A stretch of 6,927 nucleotides of DNA from Chloroflexota bacterium (GTDB lineage Bacteria > Chloroflexota > Limnocylindria > Limnocylindrales > CSP1-4): assembly GCA_021812735.1 (NCBI GenBank), contig JAKAMV010000562.1, positions 1-6,927 on the forward strand, given 5' to 3'. Positions 1-6,686 of this stretch are shown here, piece by piece. The notes beneath the pieces are model-generated. The model was not told the origin of the DNA, made no database searches, and was given only the letters and a program-made list of their open reading frames with translations. The translations under genes were made by a program, and so were the position numbers. Each line of letters opens with the position of its first letter. Positions within the stretch are counted from its first letter, which is position 1.

Positions 1-35
1 TCCTCGTGCTCCCAATCGAGCTGCTGGTCCAATGA
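1..35 (+). CDS. hisG: ATP phosphoribosyltransferase, C-terminal end only (partial)
   Basis: An open frame enters from the left edge and ends at the TGA at 33-35. The last ten residues read LVLPIELLVQ. This resembles the C-terminus of long-form HisG proteins, which as I recall end in a motif like ILVLPIEKM (E. coli type). HisG condenses ATP with PRPP in the first, feedback-controlled step of histidine synthesis. The frame overlaps the hisD start by four bases (ATGA), the same junction style as the rest of the operon, and hisG directly upstream of hisD is a common order. If the resemblance to the long form is right, the protein would carry its own regulatory domain and not need HisZ. Only ten residues are visible, so the call rests on a short motif plus context. 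Confidence 0.6.
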   Translation, partial: LVLPIELLVQ

Positions 36-1459
36 GCGACCCGACCGCGGCGTCGCGCGCATCCTCCCCTGCCCCGACGCCGCTCCGTCTACGACGCTTG
101 CGCCTGGGCGAGCTCTCGGCCGCTGACCGCGTCACGCTGATCAGGCGCACGGCCGGCACTGGCTCCGACGCTCGGGTTGCTGCGCGGGCGATTATCGATC
201 GCGTCCGCTCGGAGGGCGATGCAGCGCTGCTCGACCTGGGCGCGCGCTACGGCGGCGCCTGGACGGAGGGAATCCCGGCCGACGCCCCTCCCGGCACGCC
301 GGCTCCGATCCGCGTCCCTGCGGAGCGGCTCCGTGCGGCCTCGGACGCGCTGGCCCGTCCCGTGCGCGATGGCCTCGCGCTGATGGCCCACCACATCGAG
401 GCGTTCCACCGTGCCCAAGTCCCACCGGCGGAGCAGTGGGTCGACGTCGCCCCCGGAATCCGGGTCGGCCGCGTCTGGCGCCCGATCGACCGGGTCGGGA
501 TCTACGTCCCCGGCGGCGAGGCCGCCTACCCGAGCTCGCTCTTGATGGGCGTGATCCCGGCACGCCTGGCCGGTGCCCGGGCGATCGCGGTGGCCAGCCC
601 GGCCGGACGGGACGGGCGCCTCTCGCCGGTCCTGCTCGGCGCGGCAGGGTTGCTCGGCCTCGACGAGTTCTACGCCGTGGGCGGGGCCCAGGCGATCGCG
701 GCGCTGGCCTATGGCACCGCAACGGTCGCTGCGGTGGACGCCATCGTGGGGCCGGGCAACGCGTGGGTCACGGCGGCGAAGCTCGAGGTCCTGGGCGACG
801 TGGGGATCGACATGCCGGCCGGCCCCTCCGAGGTCATGGTGCTCGCCGATGCGACGGCCGACCCCGGCCATGTGGCGGCCGACTTGCTGAGTCAGGCCGA
901 GCACGGCCCCGACTCGGCCGCCGTCCTCGTCACGACGGATGAGGCGCTCGCCGACCGTGTCGAGGGCGAGATCGAGCGGCAGCTGCCTCAGCAGCCGCGG
1001 TTCCGTTTTCTGGCGTCGTCGCTCGGATCGGCGGGGCTGATCCTCGTCGCCGATGGCCTCGACGACGCGGTGGCGTTCGTCAACGAGTACGCGCCGGAGC
1101 ACCTTTCGCTCGCCGTGGACGGCGCCGTCGAGTTGCTCCCGCGCATCCGCCATGCGGGGTCCGTCTTCCTTGGTGCCTGGGCGCCTGAGTCGGCCGGCGA
1201 CTACGCGACCGGATCCAACCATGTGCTGCCAACGGGCCGGCTGGCGCGTGCGCGCGGGCCACTTGGTGTGGAAGATTTTGGCCACTGGATGCAGGCCCAG
1301 ATCGTGGACCGCGAGGGACTCGCGTCGATCGCCCCGGCCGTCGCGGCGGTGGCCGAGGCGGAAGGGCTGGTCGCGCATCGCCGGGCGGTCGAGATCCGCT
1401 TCGCGGACCGGTCGGGGGTGGCCGACTCGCCGGCTCCCAGAGGGCGGTGGGTGCCGTGA
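32..1459 (+). CDS. hisD: Histidinol dehydrogenase
   Basis: HisD is a cytoplasmic, zinc-dependent homodimer that makes the last two oxidations, L-histidinol to L-histidinal to L-histidine, using two NAD+. The 475-residue product has the family signatures in order: RVGIYVPGG (about 153), GPGNAWVTAAK (about 240), DMPAGPSEV, LSQAEHGPDS, NEYAPEHLSL and ESAGDYATGSNH. The expected zinc ligands are present as Q288, H291, D390 and H449, and the catalytic pair as E356/H357, all at the spacing of the E. coli enzyme (Q259, H262, D360, H419, E326/H327). The protein is about 40 residues longer than the usual ~430, with a Ser/Ala/Pro-rich N-terminus of about 17 residues and extra Pro-rich sequence near residues 80-92. 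The ATG at 32 overlaps the upstream stop and no clear Shine-Dalgarno precedes it, which suggests translational coupling. Identity is firm; the start is less so. Confidence 0.97.
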   Translation: MSDPTAASRASSPAPTPLRLRRLRLGELSAADRVTLIRRTAGTGSDARVAARAIIDRVRSEGDAALLDLGARYGGAWTEGIPADAPPGTPAPIRVPAERLRAASDALARPVRDGLALMAHHIEAFHRAQVPPAEQWVDVAPGIRVGRVWRPIDRVGIYVPGGEAAYPSSLLMGVIPARLAGARAIAVASPAGRDGRLSPVLLGAAGLLGLDEFYAVGGAQAIAALAYGTATVAAVDAIVGPGNAWVTAAKLEVLGDVGIDMPAGPSEVMVLADATADPGHVAADLLSQAEHGPDSAAVLVTTDEALADRVEGEIERQLPQQPRFRFLASSLGSAGLILVADGLDDAVAFVNEYAPEHLSLAVDGAVELLPRIRHAGSVFLGAWAPESAGDYATGSNHVLPTGRLARARGPLGVEDFGHWMQAQIVDREGLASIAPAVAAVAEAEGLVAHRRAVEIRFADRSGVADSPAPRGRWVP

Positions 1460-2613
1460 GCGCGGCGTCGATCGGCAGCCGGGCGGACTCCCTGGAGATG
1501 CAGGCGCCGGCAGACGCGGCGAGCGACGACGGGGGGGCCGGCTACCAGTGGGAGGCAAGCGACGCCCAGATCGCCGCGGCGTTCGGTGTCGATCCCGCAC
1601 AGATCGTCCGCTTCGATACGAACACGTCGCCGCGCACGCCGCCGCAGCTGGCCAACTGGCTCGCCCGCGCTCCGCTCGAACGGCTCAACGAGTATCCGGA
1701 TGCGACGTACGAGGCGTTGACCGCCGCCATCGCCGCGCGCCATGGTGTGCCTCCGACGAGCATCGTCGTGGGGGCGGGCGCCGACGAGCTCCTCGACATC
1801 GCCGCCAAGACGTGTCTCTCGCCCGGCGGCCGGGCGGTCGTGGCCACGCCCACCTACGGCATGTACCCGGTGCTCTCGCGCCAGCGCGCGGCCATGCTGG
1901 TGGACGCGCCGCGTGGTGCGGCGCGGGACGGCTTCCCGCTCGATGCGGATGCGCTGGTGCGGGCCGCGGCCGGGGCCGAGCTCGTCTGGCTCTGTGACCC
2001 CAACAACCCGACCGGGACGGCCGAACCGCACGGCGCCCTGCTCGACCTGCTCGGGCGGCTGGCCGACGGGCCCGGCGGGGGCCCCGTCGTGGTCGCGGAC
2101 GAGGCCTACCGTGAGTTCGGCGGAGCGAGCCTGATCGGCGCGCTCGGCCGCTTCCCGCGGCTGGTCGTGGTCCGCACGCTCTCCAAGGCGTACGGCCTCG
2201 CGGGGATCCGCGTCGGCTACGCGGTCGCGCAGCCCGCGCTCGCGGCGCGTCTCGCGGTCGTGCGCCCGCCGGGCAGCATCAGCACCCTTTCCGCGTGGAT
2301 CGCCACGGCCGCGCTGGCCGATGCGGCGTTCGCCAGTGCGAACGTCGCGGCGATCGTCGGCGAACGCGAACGGTTTCGCGCCGCGCTCCTCGACGCGGGA
2401 TGGAAGGTGCCGCCCAGCGTGACGAACTTCCTGTTGGTCGATGCCGACGACCCCGCAACGGCCGACGCGGCCGCAGACCGGCTCCTGCGACGCGGCCTCG
2501 TGCCCCGTCGGCTCGGGCCCGGTCCGCTCCGTGGGTACCTGCGGTTGACCGTCCGGACGCCGGAGGAGGACGACCGGCTGTTGGCTGCGCTCGGAACGAG
2601 GCCGCGATCATGA
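1456..2613 (+). CDS. hisC: Histidinol-phosphate aminotransferase
   Basis: This PLP-dependent fold-type I aminotransferase exchanges the amino group between glutamate and imidazole acetol phosphate to give L-histidinol phosphate. Counting from the GTG at 1456 (385 residues), N184 lies in DPNNPTGT, D215 and Y218 in ADEAYREF, the Schiff-base lysine K244 in TLSKAYGLAG, and R252 in IRVGY. The substrate-side segment NEYPDATY is near residue 79. The C-terminal LRLTVRTPEED matches the family's LRITxGTPEEN region, with Arg where Gly is usual. An in-frame GTG at 1447 also exists, but the GTG at 1456 gives the 4-base GTGA overlap with hisD seen at other junctions and sits behind GGTGGG at 1446-1451. The ATG at 1498 would give 371 residues but has no spaced ribosome site. 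The N-terminal ~30 residues are Ala/Ser/Asp-rich and not recognisable as family sequence. Threonine-phosphate decarboxylases are close relatives, but position in the operon decides for HisC. Confidence 0.95.
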   Translation: MSAASIGSRADSLEMQAPADAASDDGGAGYQWEASDAQIAAAFGVDPAQIVRFDTNTSPRTPPQLANWLARAPLERLNEYPDATYEALTAAIAARHGVPPTSIVVGAGADELLDIAAKTCLSPGGRAVVATPTYGMYPVLSRQRAAMLVDAPRGAARDGFPLDADALVRAAAGAELVWLCDPNNPTGTAEPHGALLDLLGRLADGPGGGPVVVADEAYREFGGASLIGALGRFPRLVVVRTLSKAYGLAGIRVGYAVAQPALAARLAVVRPPGSISTLSAWIATAALADAAFASANVAAIVGERERFRAALLDAGWKVPPSVTNFLLVDADDPATADAAADRLLRRGLVPRRLGPGPLRGYLRLTVRTPEEDDRLLAALGTRPRS

Positions 2614-3350
2614 CCGACGAGACGATACGGCCCAGGGCGGGGGCGCGGCGCGCTGACGTGCGGCGCACGACGCGTGAGACCGACGTGCGCGTCGTACTGG
2701 ACCTTGACGGCACGGGCGAGGCTCGCATCGCGACCGGCGTCGGCTTCTACGATCACCTCCTGACGTCGCTGGCGCACCACGCGTTGTTCGACCTGGAGAT
2801 CGGCGCATCGGGCGACCTGCACGTGGACGAGCATCACACCGTCGAAGATGTGGCCCTCACGCTCGGAGCCGCCTTCCGGCGCGCCCTCGGCGACGCCGCC
2901 GGCATCGCCCGATTCGGCGAGGCACGAGTGCCGATGGACGAGGCGCTGGCGGAGGCCGTCGTCGACTGTGCGGGGCGCCCGTACACCGTCCTGGCCCTGG
3001 CGTTCCGTGGCGAGCGGGTCGGCGCGTTGCCCACGCAGCTGATCCCGCATGCGCTCGAGTCGTTCGCGCGCGAGGCCGGCGTCACGCTCCATCTGCACGC
3101 GGAAGGGGCGAACGATCACCACGTGGCCGAGGCGACGTTCAAGGCCCTGGCGCGCGCGCTGCGGCGGGCGGTCGCGGACGATCCGCGACGGGTGGGCGTC
3201 GCGTCGACCAAGGGGAGCCTCGGGGGCCGGTCGACCGACACGACGTTGGCCGCTCCAGACGACGAAGACGCAGCGGTGGCGGACGTGGGTACGGCTGACG
3301 TGGCCGCGCCTCGCGCGGGCGGCGCTCACAAGGAGTCCCCTGAGCCATGA
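2610..3350 (+). CDS. hisB: Imidazoleglycerol-phosphate dehydratase with a C-terminal extension
   Basis: HisB removes water from imidazole glycerol phosphate to give imidazole acetol phosphate, in a large manganese-dependent homo-oligomer. The 246-residue product shows the two repeated half-motifs that bind metal: EHHTVED (H75, H76, E79) and NDHHVAEA (H170, H171, E174), with further ligands H49 in GFYDHLL and H147 in QLIPHALE. There is no phosphatase domain, so it is the single-function type. The normal family end, VASTKGSL, is reached at residue 204, but the frame continues for about 42 residues of Ala/Asp/Thr-rich sequence with no recognisable fold. That tail covers the AAGGAG ribosome site of hisH. 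The start is the ATG at 2610, overlapping the hisC stop (ATGA) and preceded by GAGG at 2598-2601. The frame is open far upstream of this ATG, but that region is hisC. Confidence 0.96.
   Translation: MTDETIRPRAGARRADVRRTTRETDVRVVLDLDGTGEARIATGVGFYDHLLTSLAHHALFDLEIGASGDLHVDEHHTVEDVALTLGAAFRRALGDAAGIARFGEARVPMDEALAEAVVDCAGRPYTVLALAFRGERVGALPTQLIPHALESFAREAGVTLHLHAEGANDHHVAEATFKALARALRRAVADDPRRVGVASTKGSLGGRSTDTTLAAPDDEDAAVADVGTADVAAPRAGGAHKESPEP
3330..3335 (+). promoter_or_regulatory. Ribosome binding site of hisH inside the hisB tail
   Basis: AAGGAG is the best Shine-Dalgarno match among the his genes in this window. It lies 11 bases before the hisH ATG at 3347 and inside the extra C-terminal codons of hisB. 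A strong site at an overlapping junction may let ribosomes load afresh on hisH as well as re-initiate after hisB. The spacing is a little longer than ideal. Confidence 0.6.
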
Positions 3351-4057
3351 CGGTCGACACGCGGCCGCCGGCACGGGCCGCCCGTCTCGACCCGGAACGC
3401 GCATCCGCGGGGCCGACGCTCTCGGTCGCGCTGGTGGACTACGGCGCGGGGAACCTCCTGAGCATCGGCCAGGCGCTCGCGCTGCTCGGGGCGGACGTGC
3501 GCACGGTGCGGGGCGCGGACGAGGTCAGCCGGCCAGATCTCGTCGTGGTACCTGGTGTCGGGGCCCAGGGTCCCGCGATGCGCCGTCTGCGGCGGGCCGG
3601 GCTGGATGCGGCGCTGGAGATGGCGGTGGCGACGGGCACCTGGTACCTGGGTATCTGTCTCGGCATGCAGCTGCTCTTCGGGCGCTCCGAGGAGGATGGC
3701 TCGCATGGCCTGGGTTGGATCGCCGGTGAGACGCGTCGGCTTCCGGCGGCGCCGCTCGTCCCGCACATCGGCTGGAACGCCGTCGAGGTCGTCCGGCCAC
3801 ACCCGATGTTGCAGGGGCTCCCGACCCGCGCTCCGATGTACTTCGTCCACTCCTACGCGCCCGTGCCGGCCGATCCGGGCCTCGTCGTCGCCGAGACCGA
3901 GCACGGCGGCCGGTTCGTCAGCGCCGTCGCAGACGGACGTCTGCTGGGCCTGCAGTTTCACCCCGAGAAATCGGGACGTGACGGGCTGCGTGTCCTCGCC
4001 AACGTGCTGCGGCTGGTCGGTGCGGGGCGCGTGCCGGACGGCGAGGCGGGCGCCTGA
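3347..4057 (+). CDS. hisH: Imidazole glycerol phosphate synthase, glutaminase subunit
   Basis: HisH is a class I glutamine amidotransferase. It hydrolyses glutamine and passes ammonia through a channel to HisF; together they make imidazole glycerol phosphate and the purine precursor AICAR. The triad is complete: nucleophile C104 in [11 protein letters not shown], with H205 and E207 in [10 protein letters not shown]. Other family marks are [10 protein letters not shown] (residues 30-39), [19 protein letters not shown] and MYFVHSYAP. The 236 residues exceed the usual 200-210 because about 25 extra residues rich in Arg, Ala and Pro precede the first beta strand (SVALVDYG). No better start lies between the ATG at 3347 and that strand. 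The ATG overlaps the hisB stop and has AAGGAG upstream. The downstream partner hisF overlaps by one base, which fits equal production of the two subunits. Confidence 0.97.
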   Translation: MTVDTRPPARAARLDPERASAGPTLSVALVDYGAGNLLSIGQALALLGADVRTVRGADEVSRPDLVVVPGVGAQGPAMRRLRRAGLDAALEMAVATGTWYLGICLGMQLLFGRSEEDGSHGLGWIAGETRRLPAAPLVPHIGWNAVEVVRPHPMLQGLPTRAPMYFVHSYAPVPADPGLVVAETEHGGRFVSAVADGRLLGLQFHPEKSGRDGLRVLANVLRLVGAGRVPDGEAGA

Positions 4058-4890
4058 TGCTGCTCCGCCGCGTGATGCCGTGCCTCGACGTACGCGACGG
4101 ACGCGTCGTCAAGGGCACGCGCTTTGTCGACTTGACCGACGCGGGCGATCCCGCGGAACTCGCGGCGCGGTACGCCGACGCCGGCGCCGACGAGATCGTC
4201 TTCCTCGACATCACGGCCGTCGTGGAGGGACGCGCGACCCTGCTCGACGCCGTCGAGCGGACGGCGCGGAGAGCCTTCGTGCCGCTCACCGTCGGCGGTG
4301 GAGTGCGGTCGGTCGCGGACATGCGCGCGGTGTTGCGGGCGGGCGCCGATCGTGTCGCCGTGAACAGTGCCGCCGTGGCCGACCCCGGGCTGATCGACCG
4401 CTGTGCGCGGCGCTTCGGGCGCCAGTGCGTGGTGGTGTCGATCGATGCGCGACGGGTGGCTGCCAGCTCGGGGGTGGACGTCCTGCCGCCGGCGGATGCG
4501 AGTTCCCGGGCGGAACTGGACGCGGCTCCACGATGGGAAGTCGTCGTGCGGGGCGGTCGTCTAGGCACCGGCCGCGACGCCGTGGCCTGGGCTATCGAGG
4601 CCGCGGTCCGTGGCGCCGGCGAGATCCTGCTGACCTCGATCGATCGGGACGGCACCCGCGCCGGGTACGACCTCGAGCTGCTGCGGGCCGTGACGTCGGC
4701 GGTGTCGGTTCCGGTGGTGGCGTCCGGAGGAGCCGGCCGTCCCGAGGACCTGGTGGCAGCCATCGTGGAGGGTGGCGCCGACGCGGTCCTCGCGGCATCG
4801 ATTTTCCACCGCGACCTGCACGGAATCGCCGCGGTCAAGCGGGCAATGGTGACGGCCGGGATCCCCGTGCGGCTCACGGAAGCGGCCTGA
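4057..4890 (+). CDS. hisF: Imidazole glycerol phosphate synthase, cyclase subunit
   Basis: HisF is the (beta/alpha)8-barrel cyclase that uses ammonia from HisH to convert PRFAR into imidazole glycerol phosphate and AICAR. The 277-residue product has the two catalytic aspartates at canonical positions, D11 in MPCLDVRDG and D130 in VSIDARRV, and K19 in VVKGT. Phosphate-binding segments are LTVGGGVRS (about 77-85), [14 protein letters not shown] (D196) and VASGGAG. It is about 20-25 residues longer than usual because of an Ala/Ser/Asp-rich insert at about 135-158, between SIDARRV and [13 protein letters not shown]. In normal HisF these two strands are joined by only a few residues. The start ATG shares one base with the hisH stop (TGATG), with GAGG at 4043-4046. 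HisF is distinguished from its paralogue HisA by CLDV, VVKGT and ITAVVEGR. Confidence 0.97.
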   Translation: MLLRRVMPCLDVRDGRVVKGTRFVDLTDAGDPAELAARYADAGADEIVFLDITAVVEGRATLLDAVERTARRAFVPLTVGGGVRSVADMRAVLRAGADRVAVNSAAVADPGLIDRCARRFGRQCVVVSIDARRVAASSGVDVLPPADASSRAELDAAPRWEVVVRGGRLGTGRDAVAWAIEAAVRGAGEILLTSIDRDGTRAGYDLELLRAVTSAVSVPVVASGGAGRPEDLVAAIVEGGADAVLAASIFHRDLHGIAAVKRAMVTAGIPVRLTEAA

Positions 4891-5606
4891 TGGAGCAACA
4901 AGACGGCTGGGCCACAGACCGGCCGATCGATCCGACGACGGTGCGCTGGGGGCCGGATGGTCTGCTCCCCGCGGTGGTCCGCGATGCGGCCGATGGCGCG
5001 GTGCTGATGCTCGCGTACATGGACGCCGAGGCGCTTACCGCCACCCTCAAGACAGGCCTGGTGCACTTCCACTCGCGAAGGCGTGGACGGCTTTGGCGCA
5101 AGGGCGAAACGAGCGGCAACGTGCTCCGGTTGCGTGGTCTGGCACTCGACTGCGACGCCGACGCACTCTTGGTGACCGCGGAGGCGACGGGGCCGGCCTG
5201 TCACACGGGCGCGCGCAGCTGTTTCGAGGCAGGCGTTGCGGGTGCTGGTCGATCTGGGGCGCCAACCCCGGCCCCACAAGGCTTTGCCTGGCTCGAAACG
5301 CTCTGGGCGACGATCGCCAGGCGCGCTGCCGACCGGCCCGTCGGCTCGTACACCGCTCGGCTCCTCGATGGCGGGGTGGATGCCGTGGCGCGCAAGGTGA
5401 CCGAGGAGGCGACGGAGGTCCTCCTCGCGGCCCGCGATGACGCCGAGGCGGAGCGTGGCTCGCGTCGCGCCGACCGCGTGCACACGCGGGGCGCGCTCGC
5501 GGCCGAGACGGCCGACCTGCTCTACCACACGCTGGTGCTCTGTGCCGAGCGCGGCCTCGATCCCCGCGAGGTGCTCGGCGTCCTGCAGGCGCGGCACCGC
5601 CCTTGA
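4890..5606 (+). CDS. hisI: Bifunctional phosphoribosyl-AMP cyclohydrolase / phosphoribosyl-ATP pyrophosphatase
   Basis: This fused enzyme (often written hisIE) performs steps two and three: the C-terminal half removes pyrophosphate from PR-ATP, and the N-terminal half opens the adenine ring of PR-AMP. HisI half, about residues 15-115: WRKGETSGN (69-77), the magnesium-binding DCDAD (D87, D89, D91), and zinc cysteines C88, C104 and C111 in DCDAD and [13 protein letters not shown] Gly/Ala/Pro-rich linker spans about 115-130. HisE half, about 131-238: [23 protein letters not shown] (E172, E173, E176) and [12 protein letters not shown] (E206, D209). Between the last two motifs is a longer than usual charged stretch (about 183-203, Arg/Ala-rich). 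Start ATG overlaps the hisF stop by one base, with GGAAG at 4878-4882. It is the last gene of the operon in this window, and its order IE is the standard fusion order. Confidence 0.96.
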   Translation: MEQQDGWATDRPIDPTTVRWGPDGLLPAVVRDAADGAVLMLAYMDAEALTATLKTGLVHFHSRRRGRLWRKGETSGNVLRLRGLALDCDADALLVTAEATGPACHTGARSCFEAGVAGAGRSGAPTPAPQGFAWLETLWATIARRAADRPVGSYTARLLDGGVDAVARKVTEEATEVLLAARDDAEAERGSRRADRVHTRGALAAETADLLYHTLVLCAERGLDPREVLGVLQARHRP

Positions 5607-5641
5607 CCCGCGGCGAGCCCGGACGCCGTGGCAAGGAGAGA

Positions 5642-5694
5642 GGCGCCGGGTGGCGGCGTGGCCCGGATGCCGCCGGCGCCGGACCGGCGTCCGG
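5642..5694 (+). terminator. GC-rich hairpins after hisIE, possible transcript-end structure
   Basis: Two inverted repeats lie 36 bases after the hisIE stop. In the first, GGCGCC (5642-5647) and GGCGGC (5652-5657) pair with GCCGCC (5669-5674) and GGCGCC (5675-5680), giving a 12-pair stem with a 4-base bulge (5648-5651) and an 11-base loop. In the second, CCGGAC (5679-5684) pairs with GTCCGG (5689-5694) around the tetraloop CGGC. They share two bases, so they could be alternatives. No T-run follows, so a classic intrinsic terminator is not shown. They could mark the end of the his transcript or protect its 3' end, but such hairpins also arise by chance at this GC content. Confidence 0.3.
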
Positions 5695-5706
5695 ACGAGC
5701 ACCCTC

Positions 5707-5735
5707 TGGCGATGCGTACTCACGGCGGTGATAAT
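5707..5735 (+). promoter_or_regulatory. Weak candidate promoter ahead of the Crp/Fnr gene
   Basis: GATAAT at 5730-5735 matches five of six bases of the sigma-70 -10 box and is one of the few AT-rich hexamers in the region. TGGCGA at 5707-5712, 17 bases upstream, matches only three of six bases of the -35 box. A start near 5742 would give a leader of about 125 bases to the preferred TTG start at 5867, or a very short leader to the ATG at 5759. Placement in the gap after the his operon is sensible, but the -35 box is poor. Confidence 0.3.
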
Positions 5736-5808
5736 CGGCGGGACGCACCGGCATCCGGATGGCAAGCCGGGCCGGGCGCACCGCTCGAGGCGACACGGGC
5801 TCGGATCC

Positions 5809-5828
5809 GGAGCGGGTAGGAGCGGGTA
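5809..5828 (+). repeat. Perfect tandem 10-bp direct repeat upstream of the Crp/Fnr gene
   Basis: GGAGCGGGTA occurs twice back to back (5809-5818 and 5819-5828), and GGAGCG recurs at 5831-5836. The repeat lies about 40 bases before the preferred start of the regulator and overlaps a CGGATCCG palindrome at 5802-5809. The 10-bp period is close to one helical turn, as in tandem protein sites. It may equally be a simple duplication. If the longer ATG start at 5759 is used, this sequence would be coding. Confidence 0.5.
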
Positions 5829-5854
5829 TCGGAGCGCGTGCGTGTCAGGTGCGC

Positions 5855-5860
5855 GGGGGG
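5855..5860 (+). promoter_or_regulatory. Possible ribosome binding site supporting the TTG start of the regulator
   Basis: GGGGGG sits six bases before the TTG at 5867. It is G-rich but lacks the A of AGGAGG, so it is a modest match. It is used here because the resulting 231-residue protein has the normal Crp/Fnr length. The in-frame GTG at 5849 is the main alternative. Confidence 0.35.
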
Positions 5861-5866
5861 ACGACC

Positions 5867-6562
5867 TTGCCCAGCGACGAGATTCTCTCAGCGATCGCCC
5901 AGAGCCGTCTGGCGGGCTTGCCTGCCGACCTCCTCGAGCGAGTGACGACGGACGCACTCCGCCTCGACGTGCCGGCCGGCATGACGTTGGTCCGAGAGGG
6001 GGATCGCGGCCAAGTCGCCGACCTCGTCCTGCAGGGTCTCATCCGTACGTACATCACCGCGCCGAGCGGTCGCCAGATCACTATTCGATACAGTCGTACG
6101 GGATCGTTGCTGGGCATTGCCACGCTCTTCGTGCCTGCCACCGAATCGCTCGGCCTCCAGGCGCTCGTGGACTCCCGCATCTTGGTCCTCCGGCCTGCGA
6201 TCCTGCAGGCGCTGGCGCGCAGTGACGTCCACGTCGCCTGCGCGCTGCTCGGCGAGACCAGCGACCGGGCCATGGCCTACATCGAGGAACTGGGCGGTCA
6301 CGCGTTCGCCTCGTTGCGCCAGCGACTCGTGCGCCACCTCCTGGACCTCGCGACCGTCGAAGCCGACCAGGCGAGGAACGAGATGGTCGTCGCCCGCGTC
6401 AGCCAGCAAGAACTCGCCGACGCCGCCGGCACCGTGCGCGAGGTGGTCGTGCGGATGCTGCGGGATCTGCGCCGGGAGGGGCTCGTGGAGACGGGCCGCG
6501 ACGGCATCATCTTGCTCGACCCCGCACGGCTGCACGCCGCGACCTGGTCCCGCTCACGGTAG
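5867..6562 (+). CDS. Crp/Fnr-family transcriptional regulator
   Basis: From the TTG at 5867 the product has 231 residues. An N-terminal cyclic-nucleotide-binding-like beta barrel (about 14-120) includes [12 protein letters not shown], a match to the family's hxxGxxLhxeGd motif, and QGLIRTYI. A long dimerisation helix spans about 128-160. A winged helix-turn-helix (about 150-225) contains [29 protein letters not shown] in two parts: positioning helix about 179-187 and recognition helix about 189-203. The phosphate-binding cassette of true CRP (GE-LG with Arg-Ser) is not seen; the equivalent is [10 protein letters not shown]. The single cysteine (C125) rules out an Fnr-type four-cysteine iron-sulfur cluster. 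The ligand is therefore unknown. In-frame alternatives are GTG 5849 (237 residues) and ATG 5759 (267 residues); the latter adds Gly/Arg-rich sequence unlike the family. It lies in the same direction as the his operon but about 260 bases after it, and nothing ties it to histidine. Confidence 0.9.
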   Translation: MPSDEILSAIAQSRLAGLPADLLERVTTDALRLDVPAGMTLVREGDRGQVADLVLQGLIRTYITAPSGRQITIRYSRTGSLLGIATLFVPATESLGLQALVDSRILVLRPAILQALARSDVHVACALLGETSDRAMAYIEELGGHAFASLRQRLVRHLLDLATVEADQARNEMVVARVSQQELADAAGTVREVVVRMLRDLRREGLVETGRDGIILLDPARLHAATWSRSR

Positions 6563-6607
6563 ACGGCGACGGCCAGCCAAGTGGGAGACGAAGCCTCGCC
6601 GCTCCCC

Positions 6608-6631
6608 GAGGAGGAGGAGGAGGAGGAGGAG
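6608..6631 (+). repeat. Perfect (GAG)8 trinucleotide microsatellite
   Basis: Eight uninterrupted GAG units are followed by GAA, in the gap between the regulator stop (6562) and the next start (6754). The frame of the downstream gene is closed by TGA at 6667 and 6688, so the repeat is not part of that protein. The tract is purine-only on this strand and resembles repeated Shine-Dalgarno cores. Such tracts change length by strand slippage. CCTCG at 6594-6598 can pair with CGAGG at 6607-6611 at its left edge. Confidence 0.9.
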
Positions 6632-6686
6632 GAACGCAGGTTCCAGTGCAACGGACCTTTCGTCGCTGACGTGGTGCCCCTCGTTG

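Noticed and set aside
89..1600. 503-codon open frame on the - strand opposite hisD
   Set aside because: The product is Arg/Gly/Asp/His-rich with no recognisable motif, and it lies entirely over the well-supported hisD and the start of hisC. At this GC content antisense frames stay open by chance.
2295..2609. Open frame continuing upstream of the hisB ATG, suggesting a longer HisB
   Set aside because: This stretch is hisC sequence in another frame; the ATG at 2610 overlaps the hisC stop and matches the family N-terminus.
5628..5819. 63-codon frame in the gap after hisIE (GTG start)
   Set aside because: Gly/Arg/Pro-rich, no motif, no good ribosome site, and it overlaps the hairpins and the tandem repeat. 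Not supportable as a gene.
3918..5957. 679-codon open frame on the - strand opposite hisF and hisIE
   Set aside because: Arg/Ser/Pro-rich translation without domain signatures, spanning several proven sense genes and the intergenic gap. A codon-bias shadow.
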